A stretch of 44,612 nucleotides of DNA from NCBI GenBank assembly GCA_017553545.1, contig JAFZKT010000066.1:1-44612 (forward strand). Direction: 5' to 3'. Below are positions 26,005 through 34,770 of the stretch, piece by piece. A model generated the notes under the pieces. That model made no database searches. It was not told where the DNA came from and saw only the letters and a program-made list of their open reading frames with translations. Made by a program: the position numbers and the translations under genes. Source of the DNA: Bacteroidales bacterium (GTDB lineage Bacteria; Bacteroidota; Bacteroidia; Bacteroidales; UBA932). Numbering within the stretch: the stretch's first letter is position 1; each line of letters starts with the position of its first letter.

Positions 26005-29000
26005 ATGTTGCACAAAAAACTGTTCACCGCATTGGCACTCCTGCTGGGAGTGGCAATGAGCGCATTCGCGCAAAAGCAGACAGTGAGCGGCACCGTGCTG
26101 GATGCATCGGGTCCCGTCATCGGGGTCGTGGTCCAGGCCGACGGTGCCAGCGCCGTGACGGATGCAGACGGTAAATTCACCATCTCCGTCAGCCCCAACG
26201 CTGTTCTGGAATTCTCCTGCCTCGGTTATGAAACCGTGACGGAGCCCGTCAACGGACGGAAAAACATCACCGTCACCCTGAAAGATGACTCCCTCCTGCT
26301 GGAAGACGCCATCGTGGTGGGTTACGGCGTGCAGAAGAAAGAAAACCTCACCGGCGCGGTTTCCGTTGTAAACGCGGAATCCATCGCCAAGCGCTCCAGC
26401 GCAAACCTGGGCAGCATCCTGCAGGGTACCGTCCCGGGCCTCACCATCACAACGCCCACCGGTCGGCCCGGTGCCAGCGTGGACCTGAACATCCGCGGCT
26501 GGAACTCCATCAACAGCGGTTCCCCGCTGGTGCTGGTGGATGGCGTAGTTGGGTCCCTGGACCGCGTGAATCCCAGTGACGTGGAGAGCATCTCCGTGCT
26601 GAAGGACGCTTCCTCCGCCGCCGTGTACGGCGCCAAGGCAGCCTTCGGCGTGGTGCTGGTCACCACCAAGTCCGGCGGAGACAACGAAGGACGCGCCACG
26701 GTCACCTACAGTGGCCGCTGGGGCTGGTCCACGCCCACCACTTCCACGGATTGGGAAACCCGCGGCTACGATGTGGTGCGCACGGCCAACATCTTCTCCA
26801 AGAACTACAACGGTTCCACCACAATCAAATACACGGATGAAGATATGCAGGAGCTGTGGATCCGCCGTGGCGACGTGACGGAAAACCCCGCCCGCCCCTG
26901 GGTGGTGCTGGACGATGCCAACGACGGTTATAAGTACTATGCAAACACGGACTGGTGGCATTATTTCTTCACGGATGTCAAGCCCACGCAGAACCACGAC
27001 ATCTCCTTCCGCGGCGGCACCAAGACCATCAAGTATTACCTGAGCGCCAACTACAACCAGGAGCAGGGTATCTTCCGCATCAATCCGGATAAGTTCCGCA
27101 AGTACAACCTGCGCGCCCGCTTCTCCTTCGACGCGAAGCCCTGGCTGAACATCAGCAACAACACCGCGTTCTACACCTCCACGTACAATTATCCCGGCCT
27201 GGCGGACCAGTCGGACGCCTTCTACAAGTGCACGGCCGGTTATTTCTCCTATATGGTACCCGTAACGCCGGAAGGAACCTTCATTATCAAGGATAACTAC
27301 GGCGGCGGCGGTCAGACCATCCTGGGCAACCTGAACAACGAAAACTTCAAGAACCAGCAGCGCACCAGCAACCTGACAAACACCACGGAAATCACCGTCA
27401 AGCCCATCAAGCAGCTGGAAATCAAGGGGAACTACACCTATTCCCTGAACAATTACTCCCAGCTGAACCGTTCCGTGAACGGTGAATTCGCCGCCACCAC
27501 CCGGATGAAGACCACCATCCAGACCACCGGCGACAACGAGGACAAACTGAGCGAGCAGGCCCAGACCGTGGACCAGCATTCGGCCAACCTCTACGCCACC
27601 TACACGGATACCTTCGCGGATGCCCACCACCTGAAAGTGATGCTGGGCGGCCAGTATGAGTCCTATCGTCACAAGAAACTCTCCGCCACGGCCTACAACC
27701 TCCTTTCGGAGGACCTGAACGACCAGAATCTGGTGGGCACCTCCACCCTGAACGTGAGCGGCCCGGTTGTGGTGAACGACGTCCTCACCGGTGAAACCGC
27801 CACCGTCCAGTACGAATACAAGCGTTATACCACCGGCGGCGGTCAGAGCGAATATGCGCTGCTGGGTTTCTTCGGCCGTATCAACTATGACTACAAAGGC
27901 AAGTACCTGCTGGAGCTGAGCGGCCGCTATGACGGCACGTCCCGCTTCCCGCGCGGCCAGCGTTTCGGTTTCTTCCCTTCCGCCTCCCTGGGTTGGAGAA
28001 TCTCGGAAGAACCCTTCTGGGCTCCGCTGAAGAGCTGGTGGAACGACGCCAAGCTCCGCTTCTCCTACGGTAGCCTGGGCAACCAGCAGGTGGGCTATTA
28101 TGACTACATCCGTTCGGTCACTTTGGGCACGCAAGATTATCTGTTCGGCGGCGACAAGTCGGCCACTGCCACCTTCGGCGCTCCCGTGGCCGGCAACCTC
28201 ACCTGGGAAACCGTACAGCAGAAGAACCTGGGTCTGGACCTGGCCTTCCTGGACAACCGCATCACGTTCACCGGGGAAGCCTACATCCGCGACACCAAGA
28301 ATATGCTCACCACCGGAAAGGCCCTGCCTTCCGTGTACGGTGCATCGGCCCCCAAGACCAACAACGCGGACCTGCGCACCCTGGGCTATGAACTGGCCCT
28401 CACCTACCGCAACCGCTTCATGCTCCTGGGCAAGCCCTTCGAGTACAACGTGGGCGGTACGTTCAACGACTACATCGGCTACATCACCAAGTTCGACAAC
28501 CCCACCAAGGACCTGAGCACCTATTATGTAGGAATGCGCTACGGTGAAATCTGGGGCTATCTCACGGACGGATTCTTCGCTTCGGACGCCGAAGCGGCCG
28601 CCTATCCCGTGGACCAGAGTCCCATCAACACCATCATCGCCGGTAACGGCGGTCTGCGCGCCGGTGACCTGAAGTACAGGGACCTGGACGGTGACAACAT
28701 CATCAGCACCGGGGCCAACACCGTGGACAACTCCGGCGACCGCCGCATCATCGGCAACTCCCAGCCGCGTTACCAGTTCGGCGTAACGCTGGGCTTCAAC
28801 TGGAACGGGATTGACTTCTCCGCGTTCTTCCAGGGCGTGGGCCGTCAGGACTGGTATCCCAGCTCCGACGCCCGTTACTTCTGGGGCCTGTACGCCCGTC
28901 CTTTCTCCTCCTGGATCCAGAAAGACTTCCTGGCCCAGTGCTGGAGCGAGGAAAATCCGGACGCCTACTTCCCGCGTCCCCGCGCCTATATCGCCTTCGA

Positions 29001-29289
29001 CAGCAGCGGAAAACGTGCCCTGGCCGCCAAGAACGACCGTTACCTGCAGAACCTGGGCTACTGCCGTCTGAAGAACCTCACCGTGGGTTACACCCTGCCC
29101 CAGAAATGGACCAAGAAAGTGGAAATCGAGAGCGTACGCATGTACTTCTCCGGTGAAAACCTCTTCTACATCTCCCCCGGTCTCCACTGCGACTACATAG
29201 ATCCGGAAGCCGCCGCCAAGACCGCCGGCAAGTATCCCATCTATCCCTGGCAGAAGACCCTCACCTTCGGCATTGACATCACCTTCTAA
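26005..29289 (+). CDS. susC: SusC/RagA-family TonB-dependent glycan transporter
   Basis: The 1094-aa product starts MLHKKLFTALALLLGVAMSAFAQ (type I signal). Residues ~24-92 are the carboxypeptidase-regulatory-like domain (QTVSGTVLDASGPVIGVVVQ), ~105-230 the plug (GYGVQKKENLTGAVSV, GWNSINSGSPLVLVDGV), then the barrel ending YPWQKTLTFGIDITF. No STN domain is present. ATG 26005 is chosen; the in-frame TTG at 25945 falls in the -7 box. It heads the rightward operon, with susD 14 nt downstream. It is a clear paralogue of the SusC at 21181-24459, but the barrel regions differ, so the two may take different substrates or forms of one substrate. Confidence 0.96.
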   Translation: MLHKKLFTALALLLGVAMSAFAQKQTVSGTVLDASGPVIGVVVQADGASAVTDADGKFTISVSPNAVLEFSCLGYETVTEPVNGRKNITVTLKDDSLLLEDAIVVGYGVQKKENLTGAVSVVNAESIAKRSSANLGSILQGTVPGLTITTPTGRPGASVDLNIRGWNSINSGSPLVLVDGVVGSLDRVNPSDVESISVLKDASSAAVYGAKAAFGVVLVTTKSGGDNEGRATVTYSGRWGWSTPTTSTDWETRGYDVVRTANIFSKNYNGSTTIKYTDEDMQELWIRRGDVTENPARPWVVLDDANDGYKYYANTDWWHYFFTDVKPTQNHDISFRGGTKTIKYYLSANYNQEQGIFRINPDKFRKYNLRARFSFDAKPWLNISNNTAFYTSTYNYPGLADQSDAFYKCTAGYFSYMVPVTPEGTFIIKDNYGGGGQTILGNLNNENFKNQQRTSNLTNTTEITVKPIKQLEIKGNYTYSLNNYSQLNRSVNGEFAATTRMKTTIQTTGDNEDKLSEQAQTVDQHSANLYATYTDTFADAHHLKVMLGGQYESYRHKKLSATAYNLLSEDLNDQNLVGTSTLNVSGPVVVNDVLTGETATVQYEYKRYTTGGGQSEYALLGFFGRINYDYKGKYLLELSGRYDGTSRFPRGQRFGFFPSASLGWRISEEPFWAPLKSWWNDAKLRFSYGSLGNQQVGYYDYIRSVTLGTQDYLFGGDKSATATFGAPVAGNLTWETVQQKNLGLDLAFLDNRITFTGEAYIRDTKNMLTTGKALPSVYGASAPKTNNADLRTLGYELALTYRNRFMLLGKPFEYNVGGTFNDYIGYITKFDNPTKDLSTYYVGMRYGEIWGYLTDGFFASDAEAAAYPVDQSPINTIIAGNGGLRAGDLKYRDLDGDNIISTGANTVDNSGDRRIIGNSQPRYQFGVTLGFNWNGIDFSAFFQGVGRQDWYPSSDARYFWGLYARPFSSWIQKDFLAQCWSEENPDAYFPRPRAYIAFDSSGKRALAAKNDRYLQNLGYCRLKNLTVGYTLPQKWTKKVEIESVRMYFSGENLFYISPGLHCDYIDPEAAAKTAGKYPIYPWQKTLTFGIDITF

Positions 29290-29303
29290 AGACCACGCAG
29301 ATT

Positions 29304-31121
29304 ATGAAAACCATCAAATATATCGGTATCGTATTGGGCGCAGCCCTTTGCCTGGCCTCCTGCAGCAAAATCGAAGATATGCTGGACCGCTTCCCGCAGG
29401 ACAAACTCTCCCCGGAGACCTTCCTGGCCACGGAAACGGAAGTCAAGGCCTATACAAATACCTTCTACAAGGCCCTTCCCACCGGTTATTACAGCGACGG
29501 ACAGAGCGACGCAGTCACCGGCCGCATCCTCTCCGATGAGATGAAAGGCGCCCGCCAGATCGGTTCCGGCGACGGCAGCTGGTCCTGGAGCGCACTGCGC
29601 AACATCAACACCTTCCTGGAATATTCCGGAAACTGCAAGAATGAGGCGGTGCGGAACCAGTACATCGGCCTGGCCCGCTTCTTCCGCGCCTTCTTCTACT
29701 TCGAAAAGGTGAAGAAATTCGGCGACGTTCCGTGGTACGACCATACGCTGGGATCGGACGACCCTGACCTCTACAAACCCCGCGACAACCGTGACTATGT
29801 GATGCAGAAGATGCTCGAGGACATCAATTTCGCCATCGACAATCTTCCCTCCGGCCATTCGGACTACACCATCACCAAGTGGACCGCCCTGGCGCTGAAA
29901 TCCCGTTTCTGCCTGTTCGAGGGCACCTTCAGGAAATACCACGCCGGCGATGTATTCGTGCGGGATCTTCCGGCCGATGCCAAGCCCTATACCTATTATC
30001 TGGAGCAGGCCGCGGACGCCGCGTATAAGTTCATCACCACCAGTAACTACGGCATCTACGACGCTGAAGGTACGGACAAGAATTACATCGGCCTGTTCAC
30101 CAAGTACAATGTGTCCGAGGTGAACAAGGAAGTGATCCTGGGCCGGGACTACAACATCCAGTTCAACGTGTACCACACCGCCAACTCGGACTACCTCTCC
30201 TCCACCCTCAACACCTGGAGCGTCACCCGCAAGATTGTGGCCAGCTACCTGATGAAGGACGGCACCCGCTTCACGGACCAGCCCGGCTGGGAAACCATGG
30301 AATTCGTGCAGGAATGCCAGAACCGCGACCCCCGTCTGGCCCAGAGCATCCGCACCCCCGGTTACGTCCGGCTGGGCACGGACACCCACACGCCTCCCAC
30401 CTTCGACGCCACGCAGACCGGCTACTGCCCCATCAAGTACTTCATGGGTCCCGCCGACGATGAATACCAGAAGTCTTACTGCGACTTCATCCTCTTCCGC
30501 ACCGCGGAGGTGTACCTGAACTACGCCGAAGCCAAGGCCGAACTGGGCACCCTGGACCAGGGCGACATCAACATCTCCATCAAGCCGCTGCGCGACCGCG
30601 TGGGGATGCCCAACCTGATTCTGGCCGATGCCAACGCCCATCCGGATCCGTACCTGATGGCGGCCGCCACCGGATATCCGAAGGTGACGGGCACCAACCA
30701 GGGCGTCATCCTGGAAATCCGCCGCGAAAGGACCATCGAGCTCCTGGGCGAAGGTTTCCGCTACTATGACATGATGCGCTGGGCGGAAGGCAAGGCCTTC
30801 GAGCAGCCCCTCCAGGGCATGTACTTCTCCGGCCCCGGCAACTATGACCTGGACCAGGACGGTGAGATTGACGTTACGCTCTACGACACGGACACCAAAC
30901 CGGTAGATGCCGCCCCCAAGGCCTACAAGATTGGCAAGGAAGGCATCGACGGCCTGGTTCTCTCCAATGGGAACTCCGGCTGCGTGAACCGTTACGGGAA
31001 CATCGAACGTCACTGGAACGAGGAAAAGGATTATCTCTATCCCATTCCCGTGGAGGACCGCTCCCTCACCCAGGGCGCCCTCAAGCAGAACCCCGGCTGG
31101 GTAGATGCCCTTCCCTTCTAA
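29304..31121 (+). CDS. susD: SusD/RagB-family outer-membrane lipoprotein
   Basis: The 605-aa product starts MKTIKYIGIVLGAALCLASC (Cys20). ARFFRAFFYFEKVKKFGDVPWY, RRERTIELLGEGFRYYDMMRW and the ending LKQNPGWVDALPF are family signatures. It begins 14 nt after susC and partners that transporter in glycan uptake. It shares length and many blocks with the SusD at 19351-21168, consistent with duplication of a susCD unit. Confidence 0.95.
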   Translation: MKTIKYIGIVLGAALCLASCSKIEDMLDRFPQDKLSPETFLATETEVKAYTNTFYKALPTGYYSDGQSDAVTGRILSDEMKGARQIGSGDGSWSWSALRNINTFLEYSGNCKNEAVRNQYIGLARFFRAFFYFEKVKKFGDVPWYDHTLGSDDPDLYKPRDNRDYVMQKMLEDINFAIDNLPSGHSDYTITKWTALALKSRFCLFEGTFRKYHAGDVFVRDLPADAKPYTYYLEQAADAAYKFITTSNYGIYDAEGTDKNYIGLFTKYNVSEVNKEVILGRDYNIQFNVYHTANSDYLSSTLNTWSVTRKIVASYLMKDGTRFTDQPGWETMEFVQECQNRDPRLAQSIRTPGYVRLGTDTHTPPTFDATQTGYCPIKYFMGPADDEYQKSYCDFILFRTAEVYLNYAEAKAELGTLDQGDINISIKPLRDRVGMPNLILADANAHPDPYLMAAATGYPKVTGTNQGVILEIRRERTIELLGEGFRYYDMMRWAEGKAFEQPLQGMYFSGPGNYDLDQDGEIDVTLYDTDTKPVDAAPKAYKIGKEGIDGLVLSNGNSGCVNRYGNIERHWNEEKDYLYPIPVEDRSLTQGALKQNPGWVDALPF

Positions 31122-31142
31122 AAACCAATAATAACACGTAAT

Positions 31143-33128
31143 ATGAAAAAGCTTTTCACATTTGCATCCATCCTGCTCGCAGGTCTGTTCATCCTTTCCT
31201 GCGGCGGCAACAAGGAAAACGGCGGTGGCGGCAGCGCTACGCCCCAGCTGGGCGTAGCGGTCAATAACGCCCAGGCCGTCTATGAAGTGCCCAAGGGCGA
31301 AACCGCGTCCCTGGAACTGGTCGTAACGGCAGATCCCACTTCGCCGGAGGCCTACACCATCACCCTGGCGGCGAACCCCTCCCTGGTGACCGCCTACAAC
31401 GTCAAGAACGGGACGACTTACGCAGCCCTTCCGGCCGACGCCTTCTCCTTCCCGTCCAACCAGGTGATCCTGGTCCGCTACACCGCCAAATCTTCCGTCG
31501 CAACCCTTCGCATTGGCGGCGGCAGCTGCGAAATGGGTGTCACCTACCTGCTTCCCGTGGTGATTGACGGCGTGCAGGGCGGCACCAACTTCGAGGCCCC
31601 GGACGACAAAGCGGCCTACATCCTGTTCAAGACCGTCGCTCCCTCCATGCAGGGTTCCGGAACCGCTGCGGATCCTTACATCGTAGCCTCCGCCGAAGAC
31701 CTGGCCAAGGTGGACAACGTCCTGGAAGAAGGCAAGACCAAGTACTTCAAGCAGACCGCAGACATTGACTTCACGGGCGTCATCACGGAAGCGAATCCCT
31801 GGGTTCCCATCAATCCTTCCCTTGCAAAGGAAGGGGATGAAGTGGATCCCGCCCAGAGCAGAATGCTTGTCTATGACGGCAACAACAAGAAGATCAGCAA
31901 CTTCACCGCCGGCGGCCCCATCTTCGCCATGCTGGTGGGAAGCGTGAAGGACCTCACCATTGAGAATGCCCGCATTGACTGCGCCAAAAAGAACCTGGGC
32001 GGCGTCCTGGCAGCCTGCGTAGGCACCAAGGACACCGGCTCCAACGTGGTTCTGAAGAACGTGCACGTGAAGAATTCCTCCATCAACAACGACTATCAGC
32101 GCACCGGCGGCCTCATCGCCTGGCTGCAGGGCGGTATCGTGGAAAACTGCGACGCAGTCTGCACGGTGACCTCCACCAATCCGCAGGCCGGCGGCCTGAT
32201 TGGCCGTGTGGACCTGGGCGCCGTCAAGAACTGCTGGGCCAAGGGTAACGTTTCCGCCGGTTACTACAGTGGCGGCCTCATCGGATTTGCCGGTGATGTC
32301 ACCGTTCAGAACTGCCACGCCACCGGCAATGTGAGCCACTCCAGCGGCGGCAACTACTCCCGCGTGGGCGGCCTCATCGGCCAGATCGAGGGCAATTCCA
32401 CCATCGAAAAATCCTATGCCACGGGCAATATGGAGGGCACCGGCCATATGGGCGGCGGCTTCATCGGCGTAATTGGCAAAGACGGCATCACCGTGAACAT
32501 CGACCAGTGCTTCTCCACCGGCAACGTCACCATGCCTACCGAATCCGGCAACTGGGCCCACGTGGGCGGCTTTGTAGGCACCCTCAACTCTGAAGGCGGA
32601 AAACTGAACATCTCCAACTGCTATTCCACGGGCGCCATTGCCACCCGTCGTTACAGCGGCGGCTTCGTGGGTACCATCTTCTCCAAGCCCGCCACGCTGA
32701 ACATCACCAACAGCTACACCACCTCCGACATTAGCGGCGTAGCTGTCCGGGATGGCTGGAAGGCCGACGGAACGGCGTGCTCCGCTGCTGACATCGAGGC
32801 TGGTCTTGCCACCTACTTCCGTCACCGCGCCGGCCTGCTCATCGGTACGGTCGACAAATGGGGTGAAGGGAGTACCGTCATCTGCACGGGCTTCGTGGCC
32901 TGGAAGTCCGGTTTCTGGCACGATCCTGAAGCTACCGTTACCCAGGACAGTGACTGGGAATTCAGTTACATCAGCTACTACAACCCGGAATACGCCGTTG
33001 ACGTTGCCGGCAACTACTACGGCAATGAAGGCACCGTTTCCCAGCAGGCAACGGCCCTGGGCTGGGATACCGGCATCTGGGATCTGAGTGGAAATCTGCC
33101 TACTCTGAAAAACCTTATCTATGAATAA
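31143..33128 (+). CDS. DUF1735-like + GLUG lipoprotein, probable surface glycan-binding protein
   Basis: The 661-aa product starts MKKLFTFASILLAGLFILSC (Cys20), then a Gly-rich linker. Residues ~35-165 have a DUF1735-like pattern (LVTAYNVKNGTTYAALPADAF, YLLPVVIDGVQGG). Residues ~175-630 carry GLUG-like repeats (GGLIGRVDLGAVKNCWAKG, GGFVGTLNSEGG...NCYSTG) and the end is LGWDTGIWDLSGNLPTL. It is third in the operon after susC and susD, as in the other cluster. Its last 8 bases overlap the next start (ATGAATAA), so the two are probably translationally coupled. A surface-binding role is inferred. Confidence 0.88.
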   Translation: MKKLFTFASILLAGLFILSCGGNKENGGGGSATPQLGVAVNNAQAVYEVPKGETASLELVVTADPTSPEAYTITLAANPSLVTAYNVKNGTTYAALPADAFSFPSNQVILVRYTAKSSVATLRIGGGSCEMGVTYLLPVVIDGVQGGTNFEAPDDKAAYILFKTVAPSMQGSGTAADPYIVASAEDLAKVDNVLEEGKTKYFKQTADIDFTGVITEANPWVPINPSLAKEGDEVDPAQSRMLVYDGNNKKISNFTAGGPIFAMLVGSVKDLTIENARIDCAKKNLGGVLAACVGTKDTGSNVVLKNVHVKNSSINNDYQRTGGLIAWLQGGIVENCDAVCTVTSTNPQAGGLIGRVDLGAVKNCWAKGNVSAGYYSGGLIGFAGDVTVQNCHATGNVSHSSGGNYSRVGGLIGQIEGNSTIEKSYATGNMEGTGHMGGGFIGVIGKDGITVNIDQCFSTGNVTMPTESGNWAHVGGFVGTLNSEGGKLNISNCYSTGAIATRRYSGGFVGTIFSKPATLNITNSYTTSDISGVAVRDGWKADGTACSAADIEAGLATYFRHRAGLLIGTVDKWGEGSTVICTGFVAWKSGFWHDPEATVTQDSDWEFSYISYYNPEYAVDVAGNYYGNEGTVSQQATALGWDTGIWDLSGNLPTLKNLIYE

Positions 33129-34386
33129 GAAGTTTTTACTTCTGCTTATTCCCGTACTTGCCCTTGTCTCCGCCTGCGGCGGGAGCAAGGGTGACGACGG
33201 GACGCCCACACCCATTATTGAGCGTATTTCCACCGCCTTCTCCGACAATAAGGTGAAAGCCGGGCAGCCGGTCACCCTGTTCGGGCAGAACTTCAGCGCC
33301 AACGCTTCGGAAAACAAGGTTCTCTACGGCGTGGGGCTGGACGCGGTGGCCCTCCGCGTGAGCCAGGCATCGGCCACGCACGTGGTGTTCAACGCGCCGG
33401 ATGTGGACCAGAAGCAGCTCAACGTGCGGGTGGCCGTCAAGGGTAAGGAATCCAATTCCTTCACGCTTGTATACGCCGATCCAGACGATGACGAAGAACC
33501 TTGGAGCGACACACCCACGCTGGATTTCACCACGATGGGCGGAACCAAGGTAACGGTGGTCCCCGGCGTGGAGTTCACCGAATTCCACGGCACCTGGGAA
33601 AGCGAGCCCCGCAACATCACCATCGTGCGGACGCAGCTCAACGAGCATAACAAGCTGGGCATCTTCTTCAATTACCGCACGGCCGCTCCCGAAGGCTACC
33701 CTGCCGTGAAGGACGGAACGGATTACCGGGATTTGGACTACAAGTGCATCTATCTGGATGCCGTGGCCGGCACCAACGGCCCCATGGCCTGCTGCCAGTT
33801 CGTCCGGGTGAACGGAAAGGAGGAGAATGGTCCCACCGATACCAGCGAATGGATTGCCAACTGCGCCCTCACCATCGACGGCGACAAAGTGGACATCGTG
33901 AAAGTGACGGACAACTACAAAGCCAGAAGGCTCACCAATGCCGCCAACGGCAACATTGACGCGCCGGACAATACCCTCTCCGTGGGTTGTGCCGGACCGC
34001 TGCTGGTGTGGGAAGGCAAGGTGCAGCCTTATGCCGACGGCTGGTCCGCCCTGGACAAGGACAAATGGCTCACCAAGACGCATCCCCGTACCGCCATCGG
34101 CATTTCCAGCGACGGAAAGACGGTGGTCCAGGTGGCCGTGGACGGCCGATGGAACGTCGCCGTTGGTATGGAGACGAAGCTGCTTGGTAAGCTGATGAAA
34201 GGTCTTGGCTGCTACAAGGCGATGAACTTCGACGGCGGCGGCGGAACCGCCATGTGGGTCTACGGTTACGGGAACTCCCGCAACATCGTGAACCACGTGT
34301 GCGAAAACAGCAGCTGGAACGGAACAACCCTCCGTCCCACCGGCGCAGCCGTGTACATCAAGAGTGATCTGAAACCCAAGAACTGA
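33121..34386 (+). CDS. TIG-domain phosphodiester glycosidase lipoprotein (NAGPA/DUF2233)
   Basis: The 421-aa product starts MNKKFLLLLIPVLALVSAC (Cys19). Residues ~33-118 are an IPT/TIG beta-sandwich (VKAGQPVTLFGQNF, VVFNAPD), common in surface glycan-binding proteins. Residues ~135-421 are a NAGPA domain: EFHGTWESEPRNITIVRTQL, AVAGTNGPMACCQFVRVNG, CALTIDGDKVDIVKV, HPRTAIGISSDG, VQVAVDGRW and MNFDGGGGTAMWV (Asp371). It belongs with the 36762-39875 domain in a subtype with MNFDGGGG in place of LNLDGGGSST. It overlaps the previous gene by 8 bases and the next by one (TGATG). Binding plus cleavage of a sugar-phosphodiester is inferred. Confidence 0.9.
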   Translation: MNKKFLLLLIPVLALVSACGGSKGDDGTPTPIIERISTAFSDNKVKAGQPVTLFGQNFSANASENKVLYGVGLDAVALRVSQASATHVVFNAPDVDQKQLNVRVAVKGKESNSFTLVYADPDDDEEPWSDTPTLDFTTMGGTKVTVVPGVEFTEFHGTWESEPRNITIVRTQLNEHNKLGIFFNYRTAAPEGYPAVKDGTDYRDLDYKCIYLDAVAGTNGPMACCQFVRVNGKEENGPTDTSEWIANCALTIDGDKVDIVKVTDNYKARRLTNAANGNIDAPDNTLSVGCAGPLLVWEGKVQPYADGWSALDKDKWLTKTHPRTAIGISSDGKTVVQVAVDGRWNVAVGMETKLLGKLMKGLGCYKAMNFDGGGGTAMWVYGYGNSRNIVNHVCENSSWNGTTLRPTGAAVYIKSDLKPKN

Positions 34387-34757
34387 TGAAATTAGCCGGC
34401 GCAGTATCACTCCTTCTTTTAGCCCTGTCGTGCTCCTGCCTCCAAGGCGGGAGCACGGAAGGTGCTGAAACGCCGGAACAGGGCATCCTGCTGAAGCCCC
34501 TTAATATCAGCACGGCGGAAGACGGCACGGTCACGGTCCTTTATCGGCATACGGCCGAAGACTGTATGTGCACCTCCGAACCCCACATCGAAGGCCCGGA
34601 CCCGGAAGTCTGGACCGTTACGGTAAACGATTTTGACGCGCCCGTGGTTGGTGGCCGTTATTTTATCGGCGGCCTGGCGCACGAAGGCGAGAATACAATA
34701 GAAATACACGGAAGCGGGAATATTCCCCGCGTCCACCTGGTTACGAATAATCTATAA
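34386..34757 (+). CDS. Small unrecognised lipoprotein coupled to the TIG-NAGPA gene
   Basis: The 123-aa product starts MKLAGAVSLLLLALSCSC, with Cys16 or Cys18 as the likely lipid site. The ~100-residue mature part looks like one beta-sandwich (GTVTVLYRHTAEDCMCTSEP, WTVTVNDFDAPVVGGRYFIGG, NTIEIHGSGNIPRVHLV). A DCMC motif adds two Cys. No family is recognised. Its ATG overlaps the preceding stop in TGATG, and the next gene starts 13 nt later. Tight coupling suggests a partner of the TIG-NAGPA protein. Confidence 0.75.
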   Translation: MKLAGAVSLLLLALSCSCLQGGSTEGAETPEQGILLKPLNISTAEDGTVTVLYRHTAEDCMCTSEPHIEGPDPEVWTVTVNDFDAPVVGGRYFIGGLAHEGENTIEIHGSGNIPRVHLVTNNL

Positions 34758-34770
34758 TACCTAATATATT

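Noticed and set aside
25966-29187. 1073-codon open frame antisense to the rightward susC
   Set aside because: The plus strand encodes an unmistakable SusC; the antisense product has no signal peptide or known motif.
29286-33317. 1343-codon open frame on the minus strand opposite susD and the DUF1735-GLUG gene
   Set aside because: It is antisense to recognised genes with clear family motifs. Its translation has low-complexity Gly/Val/His composition, typical of antisense frames in GC-rich coding DNA.
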